A stretch of DNA of 44,256 nt from Gammaproteobacteria bacterium (GTDB taxonomy: Bacteria > Pseudomonadota > Gammaproteobacteria > Steroidobacterales > Woeseiaceae). The stretch is from assembly GCA_029863125.1 (NCBI GenBank), contig JAOTWB010000020.1, forward strand, positions 1 to 44,256, read 5' to 3'. Made by a program: the position numbers and the translations under genes. Positions 32,791 through 41,659 of this stretch are shown here, in pieces. Below the pieces are notes generated by a model. The model was not told where the DNA came from. It did not search any database and saw nothing but the letters and a program-made list of their open reading frames with translations. Every line of letters starts with the position of its first letter. Positions within the stretch are counted from its first letter, which is position 1.

Positions 32791-33426
32791 TCAGTCGACT
32801 ATGAAGCCGGGCTCGAAGTCCCAAAGAGACCTGAACCCCTCTTTGAATGCAGCGCGCGCACGGCTCAGTATGGATTCCGCTGCCTTGGTGCCAACGCCCA
32901 TCGCTTCACCAATTTCTGCAACACTGCAGCCCTGCACGTATTTCATTTCCAACGCTGTGGCGTATTTTGTTGGCAGATGTTCCAGCGTGGTTTTCACAAA
33001 ATGCGCTATCTCGTCGCGGCGCTGGGCAGATTCGGGCCGGTCGTCGGATGCGTGCAACGATTCCAGAGCGGCCTGCACGGCCGGGTGATCTTCGATCGGC
33101 AGATCCTCGCTCATCTCAATCCGTCGCTGCCTGAACAACGCGACCGTCTCGTTACGGCAAATCTGGCACAGCCAGGTGAACAGCAGCGCTTCGCCACGAT
33201 AAGTTCCCATCTTGCGAACCACGATGCACATGGTTCGTTGCACAATTTCTTCCGCGAGGTCGGGGTCGTTGTTGGCGCGCGATAACGTGAAACGAAAAAG
33301 CCTGGGAAAATATTCTTTGAAGAAGGCATCGAATGCCTCCTGATCTCCTCCCGCCACGCGGGCGGCGAGTAAGCGGTCTTGCACGATTTGAGGCGTTTCC
33401 TCGTTCACGAATGGATTCCGAATCAA
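32791..33426 (-). CDS. ECF-family RNA polymerase sigma factor
   Basis: A 211-residue sigma factor. The region-2 domain includes AFDAFFKEYFPRLFRFTLSR and DLAEEIVQRTMCIVVRKM (about 31-73), and region 4 has LPTKYATALEMKYVQGCSVA followed by EIGEAMGVGTKAAESILSRA (about 150-190), the -35-binding helix-turn-helix. The frame begins with TTG at 33426 overlapping the previous gene's stop (TTGA); a GTG at 33408 preceded by GGAA is a credible alternative. It should direct polymerase to promoters of this operon or related genes when released by the FecR-like partner. It sits between an envelope enzyme gene and the anti-sigma gene. Confidence 0.87.
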   Translation of the reverse strand: MIRNPFVNEETPQIVQDRLLAARVAGGDQEAFDAFFKEYFPRLFRFTLSRANNDPDLAEEIVQRTMCIVVRKMGTYRGEALLFTWLCQICRNETVALFRQRRIEMSEDLPIEDHPAVQAALESLHASDDRPESAQRRDEIAHFVKTTLEHLPTKYATALEMKYVQGCSVAEIGEAMGVGTKAAESILSRARAAFKEGFRSLWDFEPGFIVD

Positions 33427-35429
33427 TCTGCAACCTGGCCAATGCCGCCGGCGGTCATCCGCTGGACTTTTTCTTTGTCCGCGGGCAATCGATAAAGCGA
33501 CTTCTCGTACGCAAGCGATGACCAGGCCGCGTGGGCGAGCGCCTTATGGATCAGCGCCCGATTTTTTTGGTCCAAGGCGATAAACTGGCCATCTCGATAT
33601 TCGAACTGACGCACGGGCAGGTCCTTTTGCAGCACCGCGACTTTGTCGCCCTCCATATACGCCTGGGTGGCGTTGAACTGCATGATAGCCCTGCCGGGCG
33701 CATGCTGGGCCTCGGTTCGCGTGAGATCGTGGCCTATCATCGGATGCTCGGCAGCAACGCCGATCAACGACAGTAGCGTCGGCGCAAGATCAATCTGGCT
33801 GGCAACCGGGTCGAATACTCCCGGCGATATCGAGCCACCAAGGATCAGGCCCGGTATATGAAAGCGCTCGATAGGAACCACTTCGCTGCCGTATACGCGG
33901 GAGTTATGGTCGGCAACGACAAGAAAGACCGTATCTTCCCAGTAGTCCGACTCTTGCGCCGTGCGAATGAAACGGCCCAACGCGTAGTCCGCGTACTTCA
34001 CAGCGTTGTTAACCGTGTTCTTTTCCTCATCGTAAAGTTCGATTCTGCCATCCGGGAACTGGAACGGCGAATGATTCGTCGAAGTAAAGACCAGGCTGAA
34101 GAATGGACGGTCGCGGCTAGCTCTAAACTCTTCATGAGCCCGATCAAACAGGTCCTCGTCAGACACACCCCATGATCCCGTGAATACCGGACTGTCATAA
34201 TCGTTCTTATCGATGACTTTGTCGAAGCCGTTATTCATGAAGAAGCGGCGCATATTGTCGAACTGTGCCTCACCCCCGTAGATAAATCCGGTGTCGTAGC
34301 CTGCGTTCCCGAGCAGCTGCGCCAGCGTAAAGAAGTTTCTCTGCGATTTGCCCAGCTTTACCACGCTTCGAGCCGGTGTCGGTGTGAATCCGCTTACGAC
34401 CGCCTCCAGGCCGCGTACCGATCGCGTGCCGGTCGCGTACAGGTTTGTAAACCATAGTCCTTCTCTCGCGAGCGCATCGAGATTCGGCGTGAGATCCAGA
34501 CCGCCCAGTGCACCGACGAATTCCGCACCCAGGCTTTCCTCGATGATTATGACCAGATTTTTGGGTCTGGCAGCAGGATTTGGTACTTGCTGCGTGTGCA
34601 ATGTCGGCAATGTGGCAGACGTAAAATCGGGTGGGGCTATATTCATGGCCGCTCGGACTTCCGCGAAAACCGCCTCGTCGTCCACCTTTGCGTATCGGAA
34701 CCCGCCTGCCGATTCATGCCGCGTTTCGTAAATCGAATAAAGCACGGTATAGGCGGAACTAAGGGCGAGGTCGTTCACCAACGGATCGCTGGACAGCGCG
34801 ACTGTGCTCGGATTCACAGGGCGGTGGTCAGCTGTGGATCGAATGAGCCCCAGGCAAAGCACCAGCAGGAACGGGGTCACAGCAAGCGCCGGAATCAGCC
34901 CCGTGGCAGGCACGCGCCCGACTATTGTGCGGAACTGCCGGGCCGACAAGGCGGTGAAACCCGTGACTATCAGAATCGTGAGAATCAGCGGCACTTTGTA
35001 TGCACCCCAAAGTGTTGCCGCGACTTCACGTGGATGATCGAGGTACTCCACAAACAGGATGTTGGGACGAGAGTCGAACTGATCGATGAACGACGGGGTA
35101 CTGAGCTCCATGAAAACGATACCCAGCAAAACCGCCGGCAGATAGACCTTCAGAAACGCCCGCCAGGCCGGTACGAGCCGCTCGCTCGACGCGAACAAAG
35201 GAAACAGGAGAACAGGGATTACAAGAGCCAATCCCAGTAACACGAAATCGAAGCGTAGCCCTTGCACAAACACAGGCACGAACATGTCGACGTCCCTAAC
35301 ACGTTCCCATTGCCAGGCAACAAGCAATATGCGCGAGACGGTCAGCACGAGAACAAGGCGCCAAGCGAAAGAAATCAGCGGATTGAGGGCCTTGATAGGC
35401 CGGCCCAGATTGTCTGTCCCGAATAGCAT
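33423..35429 (-). CDS. LTA-synthase-like membrane phospho-transferase (sulfatase fold)
   Basis: A 668-residue inner-membrane protein. About five membrane segments lie in residues 18-205, followed by a periplasmic alkaline-phosphatase/sulfatase domain (about 289-600). The LtaS/OpgB/YejM-type active site is visible: NLVIIIEESLG (metal ligand Glu297 or 298), the nucleophile Thr335 in YATGTRSVRGLEA, FTSTNHSPFQFP, and VVADHNSR with the Asp-His metal pair. Such enzymes move phosphoglycerol or phosphoethanolamine onto periplasmic glucans, lipid A or teichoic acid. In a Gram-negative an OpgB-like or lipid-A-modifying role is most likely; the substrate cannot be read from the sequence. It starts directly after the Omp85-like gene and its stop overlaps the sigma start. 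Confidence 0.85.
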   Translation of the reverse strand: MLFGTDNLGRPIKALNPLISFAWRLVLVLTVSRILLVAWQWERVRDVDMFVPVFVQGLRFDFVLLGLALVIPVLLFPLFASSERLVPAWRAFLKVYLPAVLLGIVFMELSTPSFIDQFDSRPNILFVEYLDHPREVAATLWGAYKVPLILTILIVTGFTALSARQFRTIVGRVPATGLIPALAVTPFLLVLCLGLIRSTADHRPVNPSTVALSSDPLVNDLALSSAYTVLYSIYETRHESAGGFRYAKVDDEAVFAEVRAAMNIAPPDFTSATLPTLHTQQVPNPAARPKNLVIIIEESLGAEFVGALGGLDLTPNLDALAREGLWFTNLYATGTRSVRGLEAVVSGFTPTPARSVVKLGKSQRNFFTLAQLLGNAGYDTGFIYGGEAQFDNMRRFFMNNGFDKVIDKNDYDSPVFTGSWGVSDEDLFDRAHEEFRASRDRPFFSLVFTSTNHSPFQFPDGRIELYDEEKNTVNNAVKYADYALGRFIRTAQESDYWEDTVFLVVADHNSRVYGSEVVPIERFHIPGLILGGSISPGVFDPVASQIDLAPTLLSLIGVAAEHPMIGHDLTRTEAQHAPGRAIMQFNATQAYMEGDKVAVLQKDLPVRQFEYRDGQFIALDQKNRALIHKALAHAAWSSLAYEKSLYRLPADKEKVQRMTAGGIGQVAD

Positions 35430-37121
35430 TTAGAAACTCTTCCTTGTGGAAATCAGGAACTGAACGCTGTCGATGCCATCCTTGTCATCCAGCGGTACTG
35501 CCAGATCGACGTGAATCATGCGCCCCAGACCAGAGCGGCTGCTGCCGATTCGCAGCCCGAACCCCACATCCCTCAGCAACTTGTTGCCGGATGCGCCTAC
35601 GGGACCGTCACCCCAGGTGCGGCCGACATCGAAGAACAGGGCGCCGCCAACATGGAAAAGGTGAAACGGGTACCAGTCTGTAAAGTAACGTTGCTCGATC
35701 GTGAACAACGCACGCTTGTCCCCCGTTTGAATACGCAGCGGATAGCCGCGTAAGCCCGTGTCTCCGCCCAACACCAGGTATTGGTCCAGGTCGAGGTTCC
35801 GCCCGTAGGTACCGCTTAAACTCATGTACAGGCGCCGCCGGTCGGACTGGTGTTTGTAGTACCTCGCGCTGACATTCATGCTGACATTGCGTGCACCGTC
35901 CTGCTCGATCCTGCCGCCGAGCCTGGTCGCCAGTAGCAGGGAGCTGGTGTCGGAGTTGCCGAAGCCGGTCTGGGCGTCGACGTTTAATAGCCAGGCATCC
36001 CGGTCAGAGCCGGCGCCGGCACGCGCAACACCGAGCCGCGCCACGATTCGGGTGCCGAGGAAGCGATCTTCCACGCGGTTTAGCTGGTCGTGGTTCCTGG
36101 ATTTCTCGTAACGGTCCTCGATGAATTCGAAGCCCACGAACGGTGTCAGGAATTCGCGATCTCGGGGTATCACCACGGTTGGATAGGCAGAATCGATAAT
36201 CGCAGAGAAACGGTGATCGTCGTAAGCAAGGCCCGCCGTGTACCGTCGCGTCCAGCCGTCTCGCAAGCCCTTGGACCAGCCACGATATATCTCGTACCCC
36301 GTTGCTCGATCCCGATATTCTGCAGCCTCTTCACCGCGATCATAGAAGGCGTTAATGCTGTTCGCGTTCAGGACCGAAAATCCCAGCGCGCGCCGGCTGT
36401 CCAGTGAATAAAAAGGTTTGCCGATGTCGAGAAATTGCGAGTAGCCGTCGCTGTTATCAGCAAGATCAAGCCTCAGTCCATACCAGCTGTTACCGAGATT
36501 ACGATCCACGAATTTCAGAATACTGGAGTCGCGATCCACGTCCGATTTGTACAACACTTCGATCGCCGTGCCCGAACCAAACAGGTTCATTTCCTTGAGT
36601 CCGATTGCCGCGTCGTTTTTTCCGCCGGAGCGTGAGAACGCCAGCTTGGGCATCAGCGTCCATACGTCGCTGGTCTCTACATTGACATCGACAGACCCAT
36701 TCTCGTGACGAACAGGGTGAATCGACACTTCCTGGAGATATCGGTTGGTACGGAGAATGCGCTCCGATTCCTCGAGTGCCTGGATGGAAAATCGATCTCC
36801 GCTCTTGAACAGGAGCTGTTGCTGAATAACATCCGGCCGCGTTTTTATGTGCAAGCGATTCGCAAGTCGATAGAGAGCTTTGTTCTCATCGGGGTCGGCG
36901 AGATCGAAGATACTGTCGCTGGAAATTGTTATCGTGCCGATCCGGGCGCCGGATTCGTCGAACAACGAGGAACCGAGGACACTGGCCCACTCGCCCGACA
37001 CATGCGTCCCCGACTGCTCCGACGACAAGTCCGACGCAAACGCCTGGATCGACTGCAATGCCACGATGGCGCCAAGCAGAATGGCGACCCCGCGGCATTT
37101 CGATTGGGCAAAGCTGGTCAT
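35430..37121 (-). CDS. Omp85-family outer-membrane protein (single POTRA, 16-strand barrel)
   Basis: A 563-residue protein with signal peptide (MTSFAQSKCRGVAILLGAIVALQSIQAFA). Residues about 60-150 contain a POTRA-like unit: IQQQLLFKSGDRFSIQALEESERILRTN in outline, then YLQEVSI and VDVNVETSDVW. The barrel follows, with the Omp85 family loop-6 motif in GGDTGLRGYPLR, and ends in LISTRKSF with a terminal Phe. BamA, TamA and two-partner-secretion TpsB proteins share this fold; one POTRA and about 560 residues distinguish it from BamA (5 POTRA, about 800) and TamA (3 POTRA). It probably inserts or exports something at the outer membrane. It is the first gene of the five-gene operon. A TTG one codon upstream (37124) is also in frame. 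Confidence 0.85.
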   Translation of the reverse strand: MTSFAQSKCRGVAILLGAIVALQSIQAFASDLSSEQSGTHVSGEWASVLGSSLFDESGARIGTITISSDSIFDLADPDENKALYRLANRLHIKTRPDVIQQQLLFKSGDRFSIQALEESERILRTNRYLQEVSIHPVRHENGSVDVNVETSDVWTLMPKLAFSRSGGKNDAAIGLKEMNLFGSGTAIEVLYKSDVDRDSSILKFVDRNLGNSWYGLRLDLADNSDGYSQFLDIGKPFYSLDSRRALGFSVLNANSINAFYDRGEEAAEYRDRATGYEIYRGWSKGLRDGWTRRYTAGLAYDDHRFSAIIDSAYPTVVIPRDREFLTPFVGFEFIEDRYEKSRNHDQLNRVEDRFLGTRIVARLGVARAGAGSDRDAWLLNVDAQTGFGNSDTSSLLLATRLGGRIEQDGARNVSMNVSARYYKHQSDRRRLYMSLSGTYGRNLDLDQYLVLGGDTGLRGYPLRIQTGDKRALFTIEQRYFTDWYPFHLFHVGGALFFDVGRTWGDGPVGASGNKLLRDVGFGLRIGSSRSGLGRMIHVDLAVPLDDKDGIDSVQFLISTRKSF

Positions 37122-37187
37122 CAAACATTAGATGACGACCGGGAAAAAACCCTTCGGAACTGGCGTACTTATTTTGGAATCAGTGAG

Positions 37188-38921
37188 TTACGCGCCAAAT
37201 AGCTTGCGGTACAGGGCCCGCCCGACCATACGAACCTTGGTTCGTGTATCGAAGCGTTCGATGTTCGTCTTCACCGTACCCAGCGTAAAGCGCGTTTTTT
37301 TCGAGTAGTCGATGCGCACGTCCACGACCACCGGCCTGTTCCCTGCGGCGATCTTGAGCGCCGACGACACGCCGTCGGCAATATCGTCGTTTGACTGGAT
37401 GCCGACAAACGCACAACCCGTCGCTTTGGCAAAGGCTTCGTAATCGAGGCTGCCAACTGTCGTACAGGTGCTGCGTTGATATGGAATTTCCTGCGCCTGG
37501 GCGATTTGCGCAAGCTCGCCGTCATTGAAAACGAACCAGATGACGCCAAGCGCGTTGGCGGCGGCGGTGACGGACTCCAGACCGGTCATCAGGAACGCGC
37601 CGTCGCCGACGATGCCAACGACCTGTCTCTCTGGTGCGCTTAGTTTCGCTCCGATCGTGCCGGGCACACAGTAACCCATGCAATTGAAATCGGTCGGCGA
37701 GAAGAAAGCACCGCCCGAGGGTATCGGCATCAGCTCGGCGGCAAGAAACGTGTGATTGCCGTCGTCTGCGATCACAATGGCGTCGTCGTCCAGCTGCTCG
37801 CGCAGCGCATCGAACAGCCGGCACGGGTTAACGCGATCAGCGCTTTCGTGCTCACGCCATTCTTTGCGGTACACGGCTTTGTCGTTGGCGATCTGCAGGC
37901 ACATTGCCGAACTGTCCCGGGCATCACCAAGATCGCAAACAGCGTTTGCCAGGGCGGGCACGGCATCGCGGGCATCAGCAGCTATGGCGACTTTCGCCGG
38001 GTAATTCGCGTTCAGCGTTTTGGGGTTGATGTCTATGTGTACGAGGTTCGCCGGAGGCGCTGAGCCGTAGCTGCCCGTGCAAATCTCGGCAAAGCGCGTG
38101 CCCACCGCGAGCATGGCGTCGCAACTCTTGAATGCGTTTTCGGCCGCCGGAACAGCAGATCGCCCGAAGCTCATACCGGTATGTAAAGAATGATCTGCAG
38201 GAAATGAAGCCAATCCCTGCAGGGTTGTCGATACCGGTGCTCCCAGGTGCTCGGCAATGCGTGCAATATCTTCGGCAACGTGGCGGGCACCCCAACCGAC
38301 AAAAATACCGGGTTGCCTGGCATCCGACAGCAGTTTTGCCGCCTCGCTTATCTGCCCCGAATTGACCGGCGGGCGCTCGGAAGCGGGCGAATACGCCGGC
38401 ATATCGTCAACCTCCCCGGTGAGCAGCTGCAGGTTTGCCGGTAGCTCGATGAATACGGGACCCGGCTCACCCCCGGTTGCCGTTTGATAGGCCCGGTAAA
38501 TCGTCGGGATGGCATCTTCGTAACGCTCAATGCGATAAGTGGCCTTGGTCAGCGGCTTCATCAGCGCCTGCTGGTCCACGTCGTGCAGCTGGAACTTTTT
38601 ATTCATGTCGGTGCGGATACCGCCCGAAATGACCAGCATTGGCACGCCGTCGAGATAGGCCTCACCTATACCGCTCATCGCATGAGTAATGCCCGCTGCC
38701 GGAACGATCGCCAGCACGCCAATGGAATGACCAACCCGGCTGACTGCATCGGCCATGAATGCAGCGCCGACTTCGTGCGTAACGAGAACCGGCAGGATTA
38801 GCTTCGATGTCTTGAGTTCGTCGTAAAGCTCGATATTGTGAACCCCCGGAATGCCGAAGGTGAATTTGGCCCCGATATTCTCCAGGGCGTGGCGCACGAG
38901 TCTTGCCGCAGTATGTTTCAT
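37188..38921 (-). CDS. thiamine-diphosphate enzyme, acetolactate-synthase-like
   Basis: A 577-residue ThDP-dependent enzyme of the AHAS/POX/benzoylformate decarboxylase superfamily. The N-terminal pyrimidine-binding domain has FTFGIPGVHNIEL (20-32) and the ThDP-activating glutamate E50 in THEVGAAFMADAVSRVG. The central domain (about 190-330) carries ARQPGIFVGWGARHVAED. The C-terminal pyrophosphate domain has the Mg/ThDP motif VGDGAFLMTGLESV followed by NDGEL. It lacks an adjacent regulatory small subunit (ilvN/ilvH), so it is unlikely to be biosynthetic acetolactate synthase; a decarboxylase, acyltransferase or carboligase on another 2-oxo acid is possible. The start is uncertain by up to ten residues (38921, 38933 or 38951). 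It diverges from the GNAT-like gene 50 bp away. Confidence 0.83.
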   Translation of the reverse strand: MKHTAARLVRHALENIGAKFTFGIPGVHNIELYDELKTSKLILPVLVTHEVGAAFMADAVSRVGHSIGVLAIVPAAGITHAMSGIGEAYLDGVPMLVISGGIRTDMNKKFQLHDVDQQALMKPLTKATYRIERYEDAIPTIYRAYQTATGGEPGPVFIELPANLQLLTGEVDDMPAYSPASERPPVNSGQISEAAKLLSDARQPGIFVGWGARHVAEDIARIAEHLGAPVSTTLQGLASFPADHSLHTGMSFGRSAVPAAENAFKSCDAMLAVGTRFAEICTGSYGSAPPANLVHIDINPKTLNANYPAKVAIAADARDAVPALANAVCDLGDARDSSAMCLQIANDKAVYRKEWREHESADRVNPCRLFDALREQLDDDAIVIADDGNHTFLAAELMPIPSGGAFFSPTDFNCMGYCVPGTIGAKLSAPERQVVGIVGDGAFLMTGLESVTAAANALGVIWFVFNDGELAQIAQAQEIPYQRSTCTTVGSLDYEAFAKATGCAFVGIQSNDDIADGVSSALKIAAGNRPVVVDVRIDYSKKTRFTLGTVKTNIERFDTRTKVRMVGRALYRKLFGA

Positions 38922-38970
38922 TGGACTATTGTGCATGAGCGCTACAAACAATGGCCAGAGAAGATTGCAG

Positions 38971-40662
38971 ATGAAGCGACCCGGAGGTACTCGAAGCCGA
39001 ATTCAGCAACTTGCCCGGATAAGGGGACGTTTCGATTCAACGTCATCCGGCGAGAAACTCAACCTGCTCAGTGGCCTTCGGTCGGCTGAAGTTTCCTCGG
39101 CAATTGATCTCAGGAAATACCACGATACGCTTTGCTTCATTCGTGCCTTTCCCGACTCAGAAGAACTGTTTCATGCGGCCGACGAGTCGCTGCATGCGTT
39201 CGAAAAACGCGTCGATCGACTCAATGAGTCCGCTCGCACGGCGCTTTGGGATTCGGGCATTAGCGCCACGACTGTGCATTATCCGTTTTCTTTTGACGTT
39301 GCGGCCTGGCTTGCCAAGAATACGCGGGGCGAAGTATCAATCGACTGGCAGGAAGTCGACAGCGATACGACCCGGCTCGATGAACTGCTCATGCAGCTGC
39401 TCCTGCCGGTAGAGACCGATTACTTCGACAGTGGTTACGTATCGAGCCAGGAGTGGATTGATATCGTCGCCGCAAATGCCGAGGGCACCGACTTCGATTG
39501 GCTGTTTGCACAGCTGCGCGCGCTGCGGTCGCTACCCGTTTTGCGCCACCTCTATGAGTCCGCCAACCTGCCGCTCGCGTGGACGCTGCGTAACTCGAAG
39601 TTTTCGAAATCCGGAAACGTCATGCGGGTCCGGAAAATAACACCCCGTAGCGACGGTATGCGCAAAGCCGGACGAAGCACCAAGGCCGAGATTCAACGAC
39701 CGTTAGCATCGATCTCGAAACTGTCCGTCGGTGCAGGCCGAATTCTGATAGACATGGCCGTGGCGGCACTCGCCGTGCGGCATCGTGAGACCTTTCATTT
39801 CAACCACGCCAACCCGCATGAAGCATTCCTTGCAAATGTCGGAAAAGGCGTATCGATCGCAATATTCGGATTACGTGAGCCGTTCCGATATCCGCTGGAA
39901 TGCACGATGGGATTCCTGATTCTGTCCAACGGAGTGCCGATCGGGTACGGCGGCTCGAGTATCTTCTTTCGACAGGCAAACACCGGCATCAATATTTTCG
40001 ACGAATACCGGGGCAGCGAAGCGGCGTATCTCTGGGTGCAGGTGATGCGCTTCTACCATCACCTTGTCGGTTGTACACGATTTATTTTGAATCCGTTTCA
40101 GTTCGGCGCTGAGAATGACGAGGCGCTGAAGAGCGGCGCTTTCTGGTTCTATCATCGACTCGGATTTCGATCCGTGTCCGCGGCCGTCCGCAGGCTGGCG
40201 GCAGCCGAATACAGGAAGATGCGTCGAACACGAAATTATCGTTGTAGCATCGCTACGCTGCGCCGCCTTGCATCCTGCGACATGCACCTGACGTTGCCTG
40301 CCGCACGCGCCAGAGAATACTTCGACGAAGAAGGTTTCGAAACGGCGTCCATGCTGGCGACCCGCGAACTGGGCGCGGCGCCTGGTGCGACTCGCGCCGA
40401 AGCAGAATCCAACGTCGTAAAACACGTCGCAGAAGCGCTTGGCATTCGCAGTCTCAAAGCGTGGTCCCGATCGGAGCAATACGCGTTTCGCCAGATGGCA
40501 CCGATCCTGGCGGCGACCGATCTCTCATCCTGGCCCGCGGAGGAAAAGAGACTGGCCAGACAACTCCTGCGTGCAAAAGGCGGCCAACTGGAAACGCGGT
40601 ACGCGAAACTGCTTAGCCGGAACGAATTCCTTTTTTCGAAACTGCGGGCGGCCTGCCGATGA
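38971..40662 (+). CDS. large protein with GNAT-like domain, function unknown
   Basis: A 563-residue soluble, basic protein. I start it at ATG 38971 because a longer frame (from 38851) would overlap the divergent ThDP gene. Residues about 310-402 resemble an N-acetyltransferase core: LEGLF-type strands in CTMGFLILSNGVPIGYGGSS, the helix AAYLWVQVMRFYHHLVGC, then NPFQFGAENDEALKSGAFWF and YHRLGFRSV, which is the end-of-domain pattern (agSGAFWFYxxLGF) of GNAT proteins. The flanking N-terminal 300 and C-terminal 160 residues are helical and not recognised; LPAARAREYFDEEGFE and DLSSWPAEEKRLARQLLRAKG are typical stretches. The substrate is unknown. It might modify the product of the divergent ThDP gene, but that is speculation. 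Confidence 0.65.
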   Translation: MKRPGGTRSRIQQLARIRGRFDSTSSGEKLNLLSGLRSAEVSSAIDLRKYHDTLCFIRAFPDSEELFHAADESLHAFEKRVDRLNESARTALWDSGISATTVHYPFSFDVAAWLAKNTRGEVSIDWQEVDSDTTRLDELLMQLLLPVETDYFDSGYVSSQEWIDIVAANAEGTDFDWLFAQLRALRSLPVLRHLYESANLPLAWTLRNSKFSKSGNVMRVRKITPRSDGMRKAGRSTKAEIQRPLASISKLSVGAGRILIDMAVAALAVRHRETFHFNHANPHEAFLANVGKGVSIAIFGLREPFRYPLECTMGFLILSNGVPIGYGGSSIFFRQANTGINIFDEYRGSEAAYLWVQVMRFYHHLVGCTRFILNPFQFGAENDEALKSGAFWFYHRLGFRSVSAAVRRLAAAEYRKMRRTRNYRCSIATLRRLASCDMHLTLPAARAREYFDEEGFETASMLATRELGAAPGATRAEAESNVVKHVAEALGIRSLKAWSRSEQYAFRQMAPILAATDLSSWPAEEKRLARQLLRAKGGQLETRYAKLLSRNEFLFSKLRAACR

Positions 40663-40735
40663 GTACCGGCGGCCGGCATGCTGTACAATCCGGATCTCCG
40701 TTTTTTAGTCAACCCTTAATCTAACGAGAGTGACC

Positions 40736-41629
40736 GTGAGCAACTATAAGAAACAACTTGAAAAAGTAAGCACAGCCCCCGGATTTATCGCCGCCCTGGA
40801 CCAGAGCGGTGGCAGCACGCCCAAGGCTCTTGGCCTCTACGGTGTAACCGAGGATGCCTGGTCCAACGACGAAGAAATGTTCGACGTCGTGCACCAGATG
40901 AGAACACGTATCATTACCAGCCCGTCTTTCGGTGGTAACCGCATCCTGGGTGCGATCCTGTTTGAAAACACGATGGATCGCGAGATCGAAGGTCAGCCAA
41001 CCGCGTCGTATCTCTGGGACGTAAAAAACGTCGTGCCTTTTCTCAAAGTCGACAAAGGCCTGGCCGCCGAAGAAAACGGCGTGCAGCTCATGAAGCCAAT
41101 GCCGGAGCTGCCGGACCTGCTGAAGAAAGCCAAGGCCAACGGTATTTTCGGCACCAAGATGCGCTCGGTCATCAAGCAGGCCAATGCGGCCGGCATCGAA
41201 GCAATCGTTGCGCAGCAGTTCGAGGTTGGCAAACAGATCATTGCCGCCGGCTTTGTTCCTATTATCGAGCCCGAAGTCGACATCCACTGCCCGGACAAAG
41301 CGGAAGCGGAGGATCTGCTGCACGCAGAAATAATGAAGCAGCTGAATGGCCTCGGCAAAGACGAGCTCGTCATGCTGAAACTCACGTTACCCGAGAAAGT
41401 CAACCTCTATGCCGACTGCATCGCACATCCGAACGTCGTTCGCGTCGTTGCCTTGTCGGGTGGCTATTCGCGGGAGGAAGCTAATGAGCGCCTGTCGCGC
41501 AACAATGGGATGGTTGCAAGCTTCTCGCGGGCGCTGTCGGAAGGTCTGACTGCGCAGCAAACCGAGGCTGAGTTCGACGCAATGCTGGACGCATCGATCG
41601 GTGCAATTGCTAAAGCCTCCGCAACCTGA
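40736..41629 (+). CDS. fda: class I fructose-bisphosphate aldolase
   Basis: A 297-residue aldolase of the bacterial class I type (Staphylococcus FdaB/FDA-like). [17 protein letters not shown] (16-32) is the family signature, with the Schiff-base lysine at K215 in [13 protein letters not shown] and the phosphate-site segment [17 protein letters not shown]. It cleaves fructose 1,6-bisphosphate to glyceraldehyde 3-phosphate and dihydroxyacetone phosphate (or the reverse in gluconeogenesis) without metal. I choose the second GTG (40736) because GAGAG ends 5 nt before it; the first GTG at 40730 lies inside that site. A TACAAT box is at 40684-40689. It is monocistronic and converges on the next gene. 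Confidence 0.92.
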   Translation: MSNYKKQLEKVSTAPGFIAALDQSGGSTPKALGLYGVTEDAWSNDEEMFDVVHQMRTRIITSPSFGGNRILGAILFENTMDREIEGQPTASYLWDVKNVVPFLKVDKGLAAEENGVQLMKPMPELPDLLKKAKANGIFGTKMRSVIKQANAAGIEAIVAQQFEVGKQIIAAGFVPIIEPEVDIHCPDKAEAEDLLHAEIMKQLNGLGKDELVMLKLTLPEKVNLYADCIAHPNVVRVVALSGGYSREEANERLSRNNGMVASFSRALSEGLTAQQTEAEFDAMLDASIGAIAKASAT

Positions 41630-41659
41630 TTCAGACCGATAACGGTCCGGCGTGTTGTA

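Noticed and set aside
37122-37187. T-run (minus strand) after the ThDP enzyme gene as a terminator
   Set aside because: The six U residues are preceded by at most a 3-bp stem, too weak for Rho-independent termination.
38851-38970. Longer N-terminus for the GNAT-like protein
   Set aside because: It would overlap the divergent ThDP gene by about 70 bp and adds a pseudo-hydrophobic stretch; the ATG at 38971 removes the overlap.
41634-41647. GACCG-ATAA-CGGTC hairpin between aldolase and the OmpA protein
   Set aside because: Five base pairs and no U run; may help end convergent transcripts but is not convincing.
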